The translations under genes were made by a program, and so were the position numbers. From Streptomyces sp. NBC_00249 (lineage in GTDB: Bacteria; Actinomycetota; Actinomycetes; Streptomycetales; Streptomycetaceae), in assembly GCF_026342355.1 (NCBI RefSeq), contig NZ_JAPEMV010000001.1:1736001-1800000 (forward strand): a stretch of DNA of 64,000 nt, read 5' to 3'. This document shows, piece by piece, positions 31,578 to 40,671 of this stretch. Position 1 is the first letter of the stretch. Each line of letters begins with the position of its first letter. The notes below the pieces were generated by a model, which worked only from the letters and a program-made list of their open reading frames with translations, was not told the DNA's origin and searched no databases.

Positions 31578-34126
31578 AGCCTGGGGTCGACCGGCTCCGA
31601 CTCCAGGGCCAGCACGGCGAACACCGGCTCGTGCACCCGCCACAGCGGTTCCCCCGCCGCCAGCCGGTCCAGTGCCTCCAGTCCGAGCGCGTACTCGCGC
31701 AGGGCGAGGGAGCGCTTGTGGCCCAGGAACCTCTGGCGCAGCCTCTCCAGGTGCTCCGGGCGGGTGTACTCGGGCCCGTAGATGATCCGCAGGTACTCGC
31801 GCCCGCGCACCTTCACCCCCGGCTGCACGAGGCGGCCCTTGCCGTCCCGGGCGTACGCCTGGAGCGGCTTGACGACCATGCCCTCGCCGCCCGCCTCCGT
31901 CAGCTCCCGCCACCAGTCGGTGCCCGCCCGCACGGACGCCTCGTCGCCGGTGTCCACGTACACGCGGGCGGTGCGGCGCAGCAGCGGGGCCGCGGCCCGC
32001 CCGTCGGCGTCGGCGAGGCGGTCCAGCCAGGCCAGCTGCTCGTCGTGCGGTACGGCCGCGAGGGACCGCCCGGCCGCCGCCAGCAGCTGGAACGGCGCGA
32101 ACCGTACGCCGTCCAGCCCCTCGGTGGTCCAGCAGTAGCGCCGGTACGCGTCGGTGAAGGCGGCGGCGTCGGCGGCCCGGGCGCGCTGGCGTTCCAGCAG
32201 GGCCGCGGTGTCCACGCCCCGGGCTCCGGCCGCCTCCAGGGCGGCGAGGGCGTCCGGGAAGACGGCGCGGGAGGCGGCGCCCACGGCGGCGTACTGGTTG
32301 CGCAGCAGTCCGGTGGACTTCAGGGACCAGGGCAGCAGTTCCCCGTCGAGCAGCAGCCAGTCCGTGCCGAGCTCCTCCCAGAGGCCCGCGCCGTCGACGG
32401 CGGCGCGCAGCCGGCCGAGGAACTCCTCGGTGACCGCGCGGTCCTTGAAGAAGGGCCGTCCGGTGCGGGTGTAGAGGGAGCCGGTGGCCCCGTCCGTCAC
32501 CCCGAAGCGTTCGCGGGCGGCGTCGGCGTCCTTGCACAGCAGGACGCTCGCGCGGGAGCCCATGTGCTTCTCCTCGCACACGACCCGCTCGACGCCGTCG
32601 GCGCGGTACTGCGCGAAGGCCTCGGCCGGGTGCTCCAGGTGGCCCCCCTCCTGGGAGGTGGCGGTGGGGGCCATGGTCGGCGGCAGGTACGGCACCAGCC
32701 GGGGGTCCACGGCGAAGCGGCTCATGACCTCCAGCGCGGCGGCCGCGTTCTCCTCGCGGACATTGACGTTGCCCAGGTGGCGGGTCTCCACGACCCGGCG
32801 CCCGTGGACGTCGGCCAGGTCCAGCGGACGGCCCTCGTGGCCTCCCGGCACCTCGGCGGCGAGCGGCTTGACCGGCTCGTACCAGACCTTCTCGGCGGGT
32901 ACGTCGACCAGTTCGCGCTCGGGCCAGCGCAGGGCGGTCATCCGGCCGCCGAAGACGGCGCCGGTGTCGAGGCAGATGGTGTTGTTGATCCAGGTGGTGT
33001 CGGGGACCGGGGTGTGGCCGTAGACCACGACGGCCTTGCCCCGGTAGTCCTCGGCCCACGGGTAGCGCACGGGCAGGCCGAACTCGTCGGTCTCGCCGGT
33101 GGTCTCCCCGTAGAGGGCGTGCGAGCGGACCCGGCCGGAGGTGCGGCCGTGGTACTTCTCGGGCAGCCCGGCGTGGCAGACCACCAGCCGGCCGCCGTCG
33201 AGCACGTAGTGGCTGACCAGGCCGGCGATGAACTCCCGCACCTCCTTCACGAACTCCTCGGACTCGCGCCCGAGCTGCTCCACCGTCTCGGCGAGGCCGT
33301 GGGTCTGCTGGACCTTGGAGCCCTTGAGGTAACGGCCGAGCTTGTTCTCGTGGTTCCCGGGCACGCACAGGGCGTTACCGGAGGCGACCATGCCCATCAC
33401 CCGGCGCAGGACGCCGGGGCTGTCGGGGCCCCGGTCGACGAGGTCGCCGACGAAGACGGCGGTGCGGCCGGCGGGGTGCACGCCGTCCTCGTAGCCGAGC
33501 TTGGCGAGGAGGGTCTCCAGTTCGGAGGAGCAGCCGTGGATGTCACCGATGATGTCGAAGGGGCCGGTGAGGTGGGTGAGGTCGTTGAACCTCTTCTCCA
33601 GGACCACTTCGGCGGCCTCGGCCTCCTCGACCGTGCGCAGGACGTGCACCTTGCGGAAGCCCTCGCGCTCCAGTCCGCGCAGCGAGCGGCGCAGTTCGCT
33701 GCGGTGGCGCTGGATGACGCGGCGCGGCAGGCCGGCCCGGTCGGGGCGGGCGGCGTTGCGTTCGGCGCAGACCGCCTCGGGCATGTCGAGGACGATGGCG
33801 ATGGGCAGGACGTCGTGCTCGCGGGCGAGTCTGACGAGCTGGCGGCGCGACTCCGGCTGGACGCTGGTGGCGTCCACGACGGTCAGCCGTCCGGCGGCGA
33901 GCCGCTTGCCGGCGATGTAGTGGAGGACCTCGAAGGCGTCCTTGCTGGCGCTCTGGTCGTTCTCGTCGTCGGCGACCAGGCCCCGGCAGTAGTCGGAGGA
34001 GAGGATCTCGGTGGGCTTGAAGTGCTTGCGGGCGAAGGTGGACTTGCCCGATCCGGTGGCCCCGATCAGGACGACGAGGGACAGGTCGGTGACGGGAAGT
34101 ACGCGGTGGGTCTCGGTGCTGGTCAT
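31574..34126 (-). CDS. pnkp: Polynucleotide kinase-phosphatase-adenylyltransferase (Pnkp, RNA repair)
   Basis: An 850-residue three-domain RNA end-healing enzyme. The 5'-kinase P-loop GATGSGKST is at 22-30. The binuclear phosphatase has GDIHG (194-198), GDLVDRG (227-233), GNHEN (257-261) and later CHAG and YGHTP. The ligase-like adenylyltransferase has its probable nucleotidyl Lys520 in CEEKHMGSR. Length and domain order match bacterial Pnkp (about 870 residues). It would process broken RNA, typically tRNA cut by ribotoxins, and join ends together with Hen1. The ATG overlaps the Hen1 stop (ATGA), so the two are coupled. Confidence 0.95.
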   Translation of the reverse strand: MTSTETHRVLPVTDLSLVVLIGATGSGKSTFARKHFKPTEILSSDYCRGLVADDENDQSASKDAFEVLHYIAGKRLAAGRLTVVDATSVQPESRRQLVRLAREHDVLPIAIVLDMPEAVCAERNAARPDRAGLPRRVIQRHRSELRRSLRGLEREGFRKVHVLRTVEEAEAAEVVLEKRFNDLTHLTGPFDIIGDIHGCSSELETLLAKLGYEDGVHPAGRTAVFVGDLVDRGPDSPGVLRRVMGMVASGNALCVPGNHENKLGRYLKGSKVQQTHGLAETVEQLGRESEEFVKEVREFIAGLVSHYVLDGGRLVVCHAGLPEKYHGRTSGRVRSHALYGETTGETDEFGLPVRYPWAEDYRGKAVVVYGHTPVPDTTWINNTICLDTGAVFGGRMTALRWPERELVDVPAEKVWYEPVKPLAAEVPGGHEGRPLDLADVHGRRVVETRHLGNVNVREENAAAALEVMSRFAVDPRLVPYLPPTMAPTATSQEGGHLEHPAEAFAQYRADGVERVVCEEKHMGSRASVLLCKDADAARERFGVTDGATGSLYTRTGRPFFKDRAVTEEFLGRLRAAVDGAGLWEELGTDWLLLDGELLPWSLKSTGLLRNQYAAVGAASRAVFPDALAALEAAGARGVDTAALLERQRARAADAAAFTDAYRRYCWTTEGLDGVRFAPFQLLAAAGRSLAAVPHDEQLAWLDRLADADGRAAAPLLRRTARVYVDTGDEASVRAGTDWWRELTEAGGEGMVVKPLQAYARDGKGRLVQPGVKVRGREYLRIIYGPEYTRPEHLERLRQRFLGHKRSLALREYALGLEALDRLAAGEPLWRVHEPVFAVLALESEPVDPRL

Positions 34127-35643
34127 GCCGCCTCGCCCTCCTTCGGGGTGTGGTCGGTGTGGTCCGTGCCGTCCGTGCGGTCCGTGCGGTCGGCGGCGGT
34201 GAAGACGGCCATCTGGGTGGGCGGGCCGACCTCGGGGTCGTCGTCCCCGACGGGGACGTACGCCACCTGGTACCCGTGGCGCCGCGCAACCTCGCCGGCC
34301 CAGGTGCGGAACTCCGCCCGGGTCCACTCGAAGCGGTGGTCGCCGTGCCGGACGTGCCCGGCGGGCAGGGACTCCCAGCGGACGTTGTACTCGACGTTCG
34401 GGGTGGTGACGAGGACCGTGCGGGGGCGGGCCGCGCCGAACACCGCGTACTCCAGCGCGGGCAGCCGCTCCGGGTCCAGGTGCTCGACGACCTCGCTGAG
34501 CACGGCCGCGTCGTAGCCGGCGAGCCGTTTGTCGGTGTAGGCGAGGGACCCCTGGAGCAGCTGGACGCGCACGCTCTGCCGCTCCCCCATCCGCTCCAGC
34601 CGCAGCCGCTTGGCCGCCAGGTTCAGGGCCCGCACGGACACGTCCATGCCGACGATCTCGGTGTACGCCGGGTCCTTGAGCAGCGCCTGGACCAGCTGGC
34701 CCTGTCCGCAGCCGAGGTCGAGGACGCGGGCGGCCCCGGCGGTGCGCAGCGCCGCGAGGATCGCGTCGCGGCGGCGCACGGCCAGCGGTACGGGCCGCTC
34801 CTCCGTGTCGCGGTTCTCGTCGACGGCGTTGTCGAGCTCCTCGACCTCGCTGCCGTCGGCCTCGGCGAGGCGGACCAGCTCCAGGCGCTCCAGGGCGGTC
34901 TGGGTCAGCCGCTTGTGGCGGGCGAGGTAGCGGGAGCTGATCAGTGCGTTCTCGGGGTGGGCGGCGAGCCAGCCGTCTCCGGCGCGCAGCAGCTTGTCGA
35001 CCTCGTCGGGGGCGATCCAGTAGTGCTTGGCGTCGTCGAGGACGGGCAGCAGGACGTACAGCTGGCGCAGGGCGTCGTCGAGCTTGAGCTCGCCCTCCAG
35101 CGCGAGCCGTACGTAACGGCTGTCGCCCCATTCGGGGAAGCTCTCGTCCAGTGCGAGGGGCGAGATGTCCACGGAGTCCCAGCCGAGCGGCTCGAACAGC
35201 CTGCGCACCAGGTCCGCGCCGCCCCTGGCCGGAAGCACCGGGATCTCGATCCGCAGCGGGCGCTCCTGCCCGGGCAGTTCCGGACGGGCCGTGCAGCGGC
35301 CCTTGAGGGCGCTGCCGAAGACGGCGCTGAGCGCGACGGCCAGCAGGGAGGAGGCGGCGTACGGGCGGTCGTTGACGTACTGCGCCAGCGCCGAGTCGGG
35401 GGCTCCGCCCCGGCCCTTGCCCTGCCCGCGCCGCACGAGCGCGACGGGGTCCACCTCCAGCAGGAGCGCCGCCGTGCACCGCTCGGCCGTGGCCTCGGGG
35501 TAGAAGACGTGCGCGGTGCCGTGGGAGGTGGTGAACTCCTGCGCCTTGCCGGGATGCTTGTGCAGCAGGAAGCCCAGGTCGGTGGCGGGTCGTTCAGGGA
35601 TGCCGGTGGTGGAGATCGTCAGGAACACACGGCCGATTCTCAT
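34123..35643 (-). CDS. hen1: 3'-terminal RNA ribose 2'-O-methyltransferase Hen1
   Basis: A 506-residue protein. The N-terminal Hen1-specific domain (about 1-240), which also activates the Pnkp ligase, begins MRIGRVFLTISTTGIPERPATDLGFLLHKHPGK. The C-terminal SAM methyltransferase domain has VLDLGCGQGQLVQALL and the metal-binding motif SEVVEHLDPERL with a further His in HRFEWTRAEF. It methylates the 3'-terminal ribose at the break before ligation, making the repaired site resistant to the same cut. The last residues are a TD-rich tail from a 9-bp tandem repeat. Confidence 0.94.
   Translation of the reverse strand: MRIGRVFLTISTTGIPERPATDLGFLLHKHPGKAQEFTTSHGTAHVFYPEATAERCTAALLLEVDPVALVRRGQGKGRGGAPDSALAQYVNDRPYAASSLLAVALSAVFGSALKGRCTARPELPGQERPLRIEIPVLPARGGADLVRRLFEPLGWDSVDISPLALDESFPEWGDSRYVRLALEGELKLDDALRQLYVLLPVLDDAKHYWIAPDEVDKLLRAGDGWLAAHPENALISSRYLARHKRLTQTALERLELVRLAEADGSEVEELDNAVDENRDTEERPVPLAVRRRDAILAALRTAGAARVLDLGCGQGQLVQALLKDPAYTEIVGMDVSVRALNLAAKRLRLERMGERQSVRVQLLQGSLAYTDKRLAGYDAAVLSEVVEHLDPERLPALEYAVFGAARPRTVLVTTPNVEYNVRWESLPAGHVRHGDHRFEWTRAEFRTWAGEVARRHGYQVAYVPVGDDDPEVGPPTQMAVFTAADRTDRTDGTDHTDHTPKEGEAA
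34148..34192. repeat. Five 9-bp tandem repeats in the Hen1 tail
   Basis: Units of the type GTGYGGTCS (34148-34156, 34157-34165, 34166-34174, 34175-34183, 34184-34192) encode a Thr-Asp-x repeat just before the C-terminus of Hen1. Copy number is free to change in frame. Confidence 0.85.
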
Positions 35644-35682
35644 CCACCGCCCCGGGGCGGCGCCCCTGGTTTTCCGAGGGCC

Positions 35683-36570
35683 TCAGCGATGGGTCCGCCC
35701 GGGGCCCCGCAGGCGCCGGCCGAGGGCCGCGATCCGGTCGGGGCCCACCCGGCAGCAGCCGCCGAGGAGGCGGGCGCCGGCGTCCTGCCAGGCCCGCACG
35801 TCCCAGGGGACGGGGGCCGGTGGGCTGTGCCACTCGCCGGTGCCGGCGTCCCAGACGGAGCCGTCGTTGGGGTAGGCGACGAGGGGTCCGGCCGTGACCG
35901 TGGCGGCGGTCTCCAGGGCGGGCAGGACGTCGGCCGGGTCGCAGCAGTTGACCCCGACCGCGAACACCTCCGGCGCGGCCGCCGCCAGCGCGAGGGCCTC
36001 GGCGAGGGGCTGGCCCGCGCGGGTGCGGCCGCCCTCGACGGTGTAGCTCAGCCAGGCCCGCGCGCCCGTACCGGCCAGGACGCGCAGCAGGGCCTCGGCC
36101 TCGTCGGTGTCGGGGAGGGTCTCCAGGGCCAGGACGTCGGGGCCCGCCGACAGCAGGGCCTCGATCCGGGGGCGGTGGAAGGCCGCCAGCTGGGGCACGG
36201 TCAGCCCGTACCGGCCCCGGTACTCGGAGCCGTCCGCCAGGACCGCCCCGTACGGGCCGACGGAGGCGGCCACCCAGACCGGGTGCACGGCGGCCCGGGC
36301 CGCCCTGTCGGCGGCCCGGACGGAGCGCGCGAGCAGGGCGGGGTCGTGGCCGATCTGGTAGCTCGCGGTGATCAGCACCTCGGCGCCGGCCCGGACGTAC
36401 GCCGTGTGGGCGGCCTCCACCTGGTCCGGCCGCTCGGCGAGCACACGGCCCGTCCAGAGGCCGCCCGACAGGTCGCAGCCCTGGTCGGTGAGCTGGTTGC
36501 TGAGCCCGCCGTCCAGGAGTACGGGCCTGCGGGCCAGGGTGTCGGCGAGCGGGCCGGTCGCGCGGGGCAC
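35683..36570 (-). CDS. mmuM: Homocysteine S-methyltransferase
   Basis: A 295-residue zinc enzyme transferring a methyl group from S-methylmethionine (or SAM) to homocysteine. The homocysteine-binding start VLLDGGLSNQL, the first zinc Cys in GVNCCDP and the CC pair in LLGGCCRVGP are present. The GTG at 36568-36570 has a GGGAGG site 7 bp upstream; the frame stays open much further without support. It follows the LLM oxidoreductase gene by 14 bp and probably shares its transcript. Confidence 0.92.
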   Translation of the reverse strand: MPRATGPLADTLARRPVLLDGGLSNQLTDQGCDLSGGLWTGRVLAERPDQVEAAHTAYVRAGAEVLITASYQIGHDPALLARSVRAADRAARAAVHPVWVAASVGPYGAVLADGSEYRGRYGLTVPQLAAFHRPRIEALLSAGPDVLALETLPDTDEAEALLRVLAGTGARAWLSYTVEGGRTRAGQPLAEALALAAAAPEVFAVGVNCCDPADVLPALETAATVTAGPLVAYPNDGSVWDAGTGEWHSPPAPVPWDVRAWQDAGARLLGGCCRVGPDRIAALGRRLRGPGRTHR

Positions 36571-36584
36571 GGTGGTGCCTCCCG

Positions 36585-37517
36585 TCAGCCGAGCTGGGCG
36601 AGCACCTGGGAGGAGATCAGCTCCAGGTGGTCCAGGTCGTCGAGGTCGAGCAGCTGGAGGTAGACGCGGGAGGAGCCGATGGCGGCGTAGGTGCCGATCT
36701 TCTCGACGACCTCGGCCGGGGAGCCGGCCAGGCCGTTGGCCTTCAGTTCGTCGACCTCGCGGCCGATGGCGGCGGCCCGGCGGGCGACCTCGGCGTCGTC
36801 CTTGCCCACGCACACCACCAGCGCGTTGGAGTACACCAGGTCGTCGGACTTGCGGCCCGCTTCCTCGGCGGCCTGCCGGACCCGGCCGAACTGCCGCTCG
36901 CTGTCGGAGATCGAGGCGAACGGCATGTTGAACTCGTCGGCGTACCGGGCGGCGAGGCGCGGCGTACGCCGGGCGCCGTGGCCGCCGATGAGGACGGGCA
37001 CCTTGGCCTGGGCGGGCTTGGGCAGGGCCGGGGAGTTCTCCACCTGGTAGTGGACGCCCCGGTAGTCGAAGGTGGCGCCGGGCTCGGTGGCCCACAGCCC
37101 GGTGACGATGGCCAGCTGCTCCTCCAGCCGGGCCATCCGCTCCTTCGGGAAGGGGATGCCGTACGCCTTGTGCTCCTCCTCGAACCAGCCCGCTCCGAGG
37201 CCGAGTTCGACGCGGCCTCCGGACATCCGGTCGACCTGCGCGACCTGGATGGCGAGCACACCGGGCAGCCGGAAGGTGCCGGCCGTCATCAGCGTGCCCA
37301 GCCGGATCCGGCTGGTCTCGCGGGCCAGGCCGGCGAGGGTGATCCAGGCGTCGGTGGGACCGGGCAGCCCGTCGGCCGATCCCATCCGCAGGTAGTGGTC
37401 GGAGCGGAAGAAGGCGTCGAACCCCAGGTCCTCGGTGGCCTTGGCGACGGCCAGCAGGGTGTCGTAGTCGGCGCCCTGCTGCGGCTCGGTGAAAATGCGG
37501 AGATCCATGCCCTCCAT
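36585..37517 (-). CDS. LLM class (F420- or FMN-dependent) oxidoreductase
   Basis: A 310-residue luciferase-like TIM-barrel enzyme. Typical segments are GFDAFFRSDHYLRMG, RIRLGTLMTAGTFRLPGVLA, SGGRVELGLGAGWFEEEHKAYGIPFP and VPVLIGGHGARRTPRLAARYADEFN. The pattern resembles the F420-dependent group common in actinobacteria; the substrate is unknown. Starts at 37517 or 37508 (MDLRIF) are both possible. Upstream lies a 196-bp divergent promoter region. Confidence 0.88.
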   Translation of the reverse strand: MEGMDLRIFTEPQQGADYDTLLAVAKATEDLGFDAFFRSDHYLRMGSADGLPGPTDAWITLAGLARETSRIRLGTLMTAGTFRLPGVLAIQVAQVDRMSGGRVELGLGAGWFEEEHKAYGIPFPKERMARLEEQLAIVTGLWATEPGATFDYRGVHYQVENSPALPKPAQAKVPVLIGGHGARRTPRLAARYADEFNMPFASISDSERQFGRVRQAAEEAGRKSDDLVYSNALVVCVGKDDAEVARRAAAIGREVDELKANGLAGSPAEVVEKIGTYAAIGSSRVYLQLLDLDDLDHLELISSQVLAQLG

Positions 37518-37713
37518 CCTGCCCTTCGCCCACCCCTGCCGGGTGAATCTGCGTCAACCGGGCGGTCCGCCCGTCGCCCCGCCAGTGACCAGCGCGGATG
37601 GGGATCGTTGGCTCGGACGGAGCCGGACCGCCCGGCCCGCGCGCCGGCGGCCTCTCGCCGACGCGTCCACCGCCCCCTTCCGCACCGGAAGGGCCAGGGC
37701 CGAGGAGGCCGCC

Positions 37714-37992
37714 ATGTCCCACGAGTCCGTGCCGGAGACCCCCCGACACACCGGACAGACCGGACAGGCAGCACACGACCAAGCACGCCAGGAGTCCGCG
37801 GTACCCGCCCAGGGCAGCGCGCCGAAGGGCCTGCTGCAGCAGATGGAGGAGCTGATGGCGGCGCTGAACGCCGACCTGTCGCAGCTCGACGCCGACCTCC
37901 AGCACTCCACGGACCGCACTCCCCCCGCCGCACCGGTGACGCCCGGCAGCCGCACGTACGAGAGCGAGCGCCACTCCGACCGGTCCTTCTGA
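37714..37992 (+). CDS. Small hydrophilic hypothetical protein
   Basis: A 92-residue protein starting at an ATG with a strong AGGAGG site. The N-terminal third is rich in Gln, Thr, His and Ala. Residues about 38-65 (GLLQQMEELMAALNADLSQLDADLQHS) form a likely amphipathic helix or coiled coil. The tail is charged and disordered. No family recognised; codon use is ordinary for the region. Confidence 0.7.
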   Translation: MSHESVPETPRHTGQTGQAAHDQARQESAVPAQGSAPKGLLQQMEELMAALNADLSQLDADLQHSTDRTPPAAPVTPGSRTYESERHSDRSF

Positions 37993-38000
37993 CCGTGCGC

Positions 38001-38026
38001 GGGTCCCGTCGCGCGCGGCGGGACCC
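38001..38026. terminator. Terminator hairpin between convergent small genes
   Basis: GGGTCCCG (38001-38008) pairs with CGGGACCC (38019-38026); the GC-rich 10-nt loop may pair further. It lies 8 bp after the stop at 37992 and before the convergent stop at 38058. Confidence 0.7.
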
Positions 38027-38057
38027 CTCACCCGGGCCCGCCGGCCCGGCGGAGGCG

Positions 38058-38543
38058 TCAGACCACGCCCGAGGCCGACCCCCGCTCCCGGACCGCCATC
38101 CGGCGCAGCAGCGCCCGTACCCGGTCGCTGGACTCGTCGGCGGCGTCGATCGACTCTATGCACTGCCAGTACAGGCTCTCGTCGTCCGTCGCGCACGCCA
38201 CTCCGACGAGGGCTATCCCGACCTCTCCGAGGAGCGCCTGGAGTCCGAGCAGCGCCTGCCGGACATCACCGACCCCGCTCAGCTGCGCCGCTCTCGGCGG
38301 CATCTCGGGCGCACTGCCCTCACCGCGCAGGGCGGCCCGGTCGATGACGCCGCAGCCTCTGCCTCCCGCTTCCCCCAGTCCCCGTGCCTCCGCTCTCAGC
38401 TCCGGCGGCCCGGTGACCGCCAGCCAGCTCCCTATCCCCTGGGCCAGCGCCTGGGCCTGCCAGGCCTCGCCCACGATGTCCCACGCAGCCCCGCTCTGTG
38501 CCAGCGCGTGCCGGCCGGCCGCGATGAGCCGTACCGCATCCAT
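38058..38543 (-). CDS. Conserved hypothetical protein (possibly DUF6099)
   Basis: A 161-residue mostly helical protein beginning MDAVRLIAAGRHALAQSG. I recall this start from a Streptomyces protein family labelled DUF6099, but the match is from memory. No catalytic motif, signal peptide or membrane segment is visible. It is monocistronic and convergent with the small hydrophilic gene. Confidence 0.65.
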   Translation of the reverse strand: MDAVRLIAAGRHALAQSGAAWDIVGEAWQAQALAQGIGSWLAVTGPPELRAEARGLGEAGGRGCGVIDRAALRGEGSAPEMPPRAAQLSGVGDVRQALLGLQALLGEVGIALVGVACATDDESLYWQCIESIDAADESSDRVRALLRRMAVRERGSASGVV

Positions 38544-38665
38544 ATGCCGTCCCCCGTCCGCACGACATCCCGCCGTCCTTCACTACCCAGAGTGAAGGCA
38601 ACGAGCCAGTAAAGCCAGGGGTATTCGGAAATCTGTGGACACAAACATGGTTGTGGACGACGCCA

Positions 38666-39061
38666 TCACTCCGAAGAGTGACGATTAGGTGTCGATGTCC
38701 CGGTCACCGGGAAGCGGAGCTCGTTCCTCTCGATCTTCGCGGCCAGCGCATCGAGCACATCCACCCCGAGAACCTCACAGAACTGCAGCAGATACGCGAG
38801 TACGTCCGCCACCTCGTCGGTCACCCGGTGCGCGCTCTCCGGCTTCTCCATCACCGCCGCCGACTGTTCCGGCGTCAGCCACTGGAAGATCTCGACCAGT
38901 TCGGAGGCCTCCACGCTCAGGGCCGCGGCCAGGTTCTTGGGCGTGTGGTACGGGGCCCAGTCCCGGGCGGCCGCGAAATCGGCCAGCCGGCGCTGGAGTC
39001 GGTACAGGCGTTCGCCGCCTTCCGGCAGGTCCTGGGGTTCGTTCGTCGGGACAGCACTCAT
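38666..39061 (-). CDS. MazG-like nucleotide pyrophosphohydrolase
   Basis: A 131-residue all-alpha NTP pyrophosphatase of the MazG/RS21-C6 (dCTPase) group. The metal-binding pattern is seen in SVEASELVEIFQWLTPEQ (ExxE) and VTDEVADVLAYLLQFCEVLGVD (ExxD). Such enzymes clear non-canonical nucleotides. The ATG at 39059-39061 overlaps the stop of the upstream ATPase gene (ATGA), so the two are translated together, an unusual partnership. The C-terminus is short and hydrophilic. Confidence 0.87.
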   Translation of the reverse strand: MSAVPTNEPQDLPEGGERLYRLQRRLADFAAARDWAPYHTPKNLAAALSVEASELVEIFQWLTPEQSAAVMEKPESAHRVTDEVADVLAYLLQFCEVLGVDVLDALAAKIERNELRFPVTGTSTPNRHSSE

Positions 39062-40605
39062 GGGGACAGGTCTACCACCGAGACGCCCGGGAGCCCGCGT
39101 GCGGTTGCGGCGGTGTCCTCGCCGACCGCGCCGACGAGCCGGATGTGGCCGCGGGCGCCGGACAGCAGGGCCAGGCGCAGCAGTTCGGCACGCTGACGCC
39201 GGTCGAGGGCGCGGTCGAGGCCGTCGGCGAGGACGGTGAGCGCCTGGCGGGCGGAGAGCAGTTCGGCGGCCGGGTCGACGGCCAGGACGCCGGGTCCGGT
39301 GAGCAGGACGAGGGCCAGCCCGAGGAAGCGGAGTTCGCCCGCGCCGAGCCGGGCGAGGTCGGTGGCGGGCAGGCCGGGGCCGCGCTCCAGCAGGGCCGCG
39401 ACGAGCCCTCCGCCGGGGCCGCCGGGGCCGCGTACGGCCAGCCCGGCCACCGGGCCCGCGCAGCCGGTGCGCGCGGCCCCGGTGAGCAGTGCGTGGCGGG
39501 TTCCGCACTCGTGGCGGGTCCGGCGCAGTACGTCGGCCAGGTTGGCGCAGTCGCCGCTCAGCCGGCCCTCCCCCGAGGGGACGGGGGCCCGCATCCGGTC
39601 GGGGCGGGGATCACAGGGGAACACCGAGCGCAGGGCGACGACGAGTTGTTCGGCAGCGGTCAGCACCTGCCGCTGCCCGACGGTGGCCCCGGCGACGCGC
39701 AGCGGGAGCAGGGCGGTGCCGAGGCGGTCGTCGGGGAGCGGGGCGCGGGTCACGCCGATGGCTCCGCCGGTGAGCCACGCGGCCTCGACGGAGCGTCGGC
39801 GGGGGTCGCGCTGGGCGGTGCTGAACAGGATCCGGCCGTCCTCGGAGAGCCGTTCGCCGGCGATCCGCAGCACGGGCTCCGCCTGGACGGCGAGGTCGAG
39901 GCGGACCGGTCCGGCCAGGCCGTCGACGGTGCAGCCGATCCGGAAGCCGCGCCGCCCGTCGGCGTCGGGGCGGGCCGACTCGGGCACGCGCGCGACGGGG
40001 TCGGGGAACACCTCGTCGAGGGTGGCGCCGGAGCCGAGCGCGGCCAGGGCCTCGTAGGCGTCCAGGGCCTGGGACTTGCCGCTGCCGCTGGGCCCGGCGA
40101 AGAGGGTGACGGGCCCTAGCGCGAAGCGGGCGCCCCGGTGCGGCCCGAAGGCGGAGAGCCGCAGCTCGGTCACGGCGGGCCGCCGGAACCCCTGCCCTTG
40201 CGCTGCCGCGCCGGGTTCGTGGGCCCCGGTGTCCGGCGGCCCGGGGGCCGCACGGCCCGTACGGGGTGTACGCGCGCCCCCGTCCCGCCCGGGCTCCCGC
40301 GCACCGACGACGCGAACGGGCCGCCCCGTCGCGAGAGCGGGCTCCGCCACCTCGCGCTCCCCGCCGGAGCCGGCCGCCCCGCCACAGGCGCCCGGGGCGA
40401 CACACTCGGGCAGCTCGGCACAGCCGGGCGTCCCGGCACAGACGGCCGGGGCGGCCACTTCGGCGGGGCCGGGTGTCCCCGCGCAGGCGGCCGGGGCGGT
40501 GGGTTCGGGCCGTTCTGCGGGGCCGGGGGTTCGGGGGGTGGGGTTCGGCGGGGGTGTCGGTCGTGGGGGTAAGGGCGTGGCGGGGGTGTCCAAGGTGGCT
40601 TCCAT
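39058..40605 (-). CDS. P-loop ATPase of the RecF/SMC-like AAA_15 type with long disordered N-terminus
   Basis: A 515-residue predicted protein. The first 145 or so residues are Pro/Ala/Gly/Cys-rich and repetitive (CAGTPG-type units) and are probably disordered or not translated. The recognisable part begins TELRLSAFGPHRGARFALGPVTLFAGPSGSGKSQALDAYEAL, with Walker A GPSGSGKS. A Walker B-like GVLAVDPAAELLS lies near the end, followed by a typical RecF-style switch (IRLVGAVGED). No long coiled coil is present. The start at 40605 is uncertain; GTG codons nearer the domain are alternatives. It is coupled to the MazG-like gene. Confidence 0.72.
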   Translation of the reverse strand: MEATLDTPATPLPPRPTPPPNPTPRTPGPAERPEPTAPAACAGTPGPAEVAAPAVCAGTPGCAELPECVAPGACGGAAGSGGEREVAEPALATGRPVRVVGAREPGRDGGARTPRTGRAAPGPPDTGAHEPGAAAQGQGFRRPAVTELRLSAFGPHRGARFALGPVTLFAGPSGSGKSQALDAYEALAALGSGATLDEVFPDPVARVPESARPDADGRRGFRIGCTVDGLAGPVRLDLAVQAEPVLRIAGERLSEDGRILFSTAQRDPRRRSVEAAWLTGGAIGVTRAPLPDDRLGTALLPLRVAGATVGQRQVLTAAEQLVVALRSVFPCDPRPDRMRAPVPSGEGRLSGDCANLADVLRRTRHECGTRHALLTGAARTGCAGPVAGLAVRGPGGPGGGLVAALLERGPGLPATDLARLGAGELRFLGLALVLLTGPGVLAVDPAAELLSARQALTVLADGLDRALDRRQRAELLRLALLSGARGHIRLVGAVGEDTAATARGLPGVSVVDLSP

Positions 40606-40671
40606 GGCCGGACGGTACGGGCCGCCGGGACACCCCGGGGCCCGGCGAACCGTTCCCTCGCCACGACCTTC

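Noticed and set aside
31548..33368. 606-codon minus-strand frame inside the Pnkp gene
   Set aside because: Overlaps the well-supported Pnkp frame and reads as Arg/Gly/Pro repeats.
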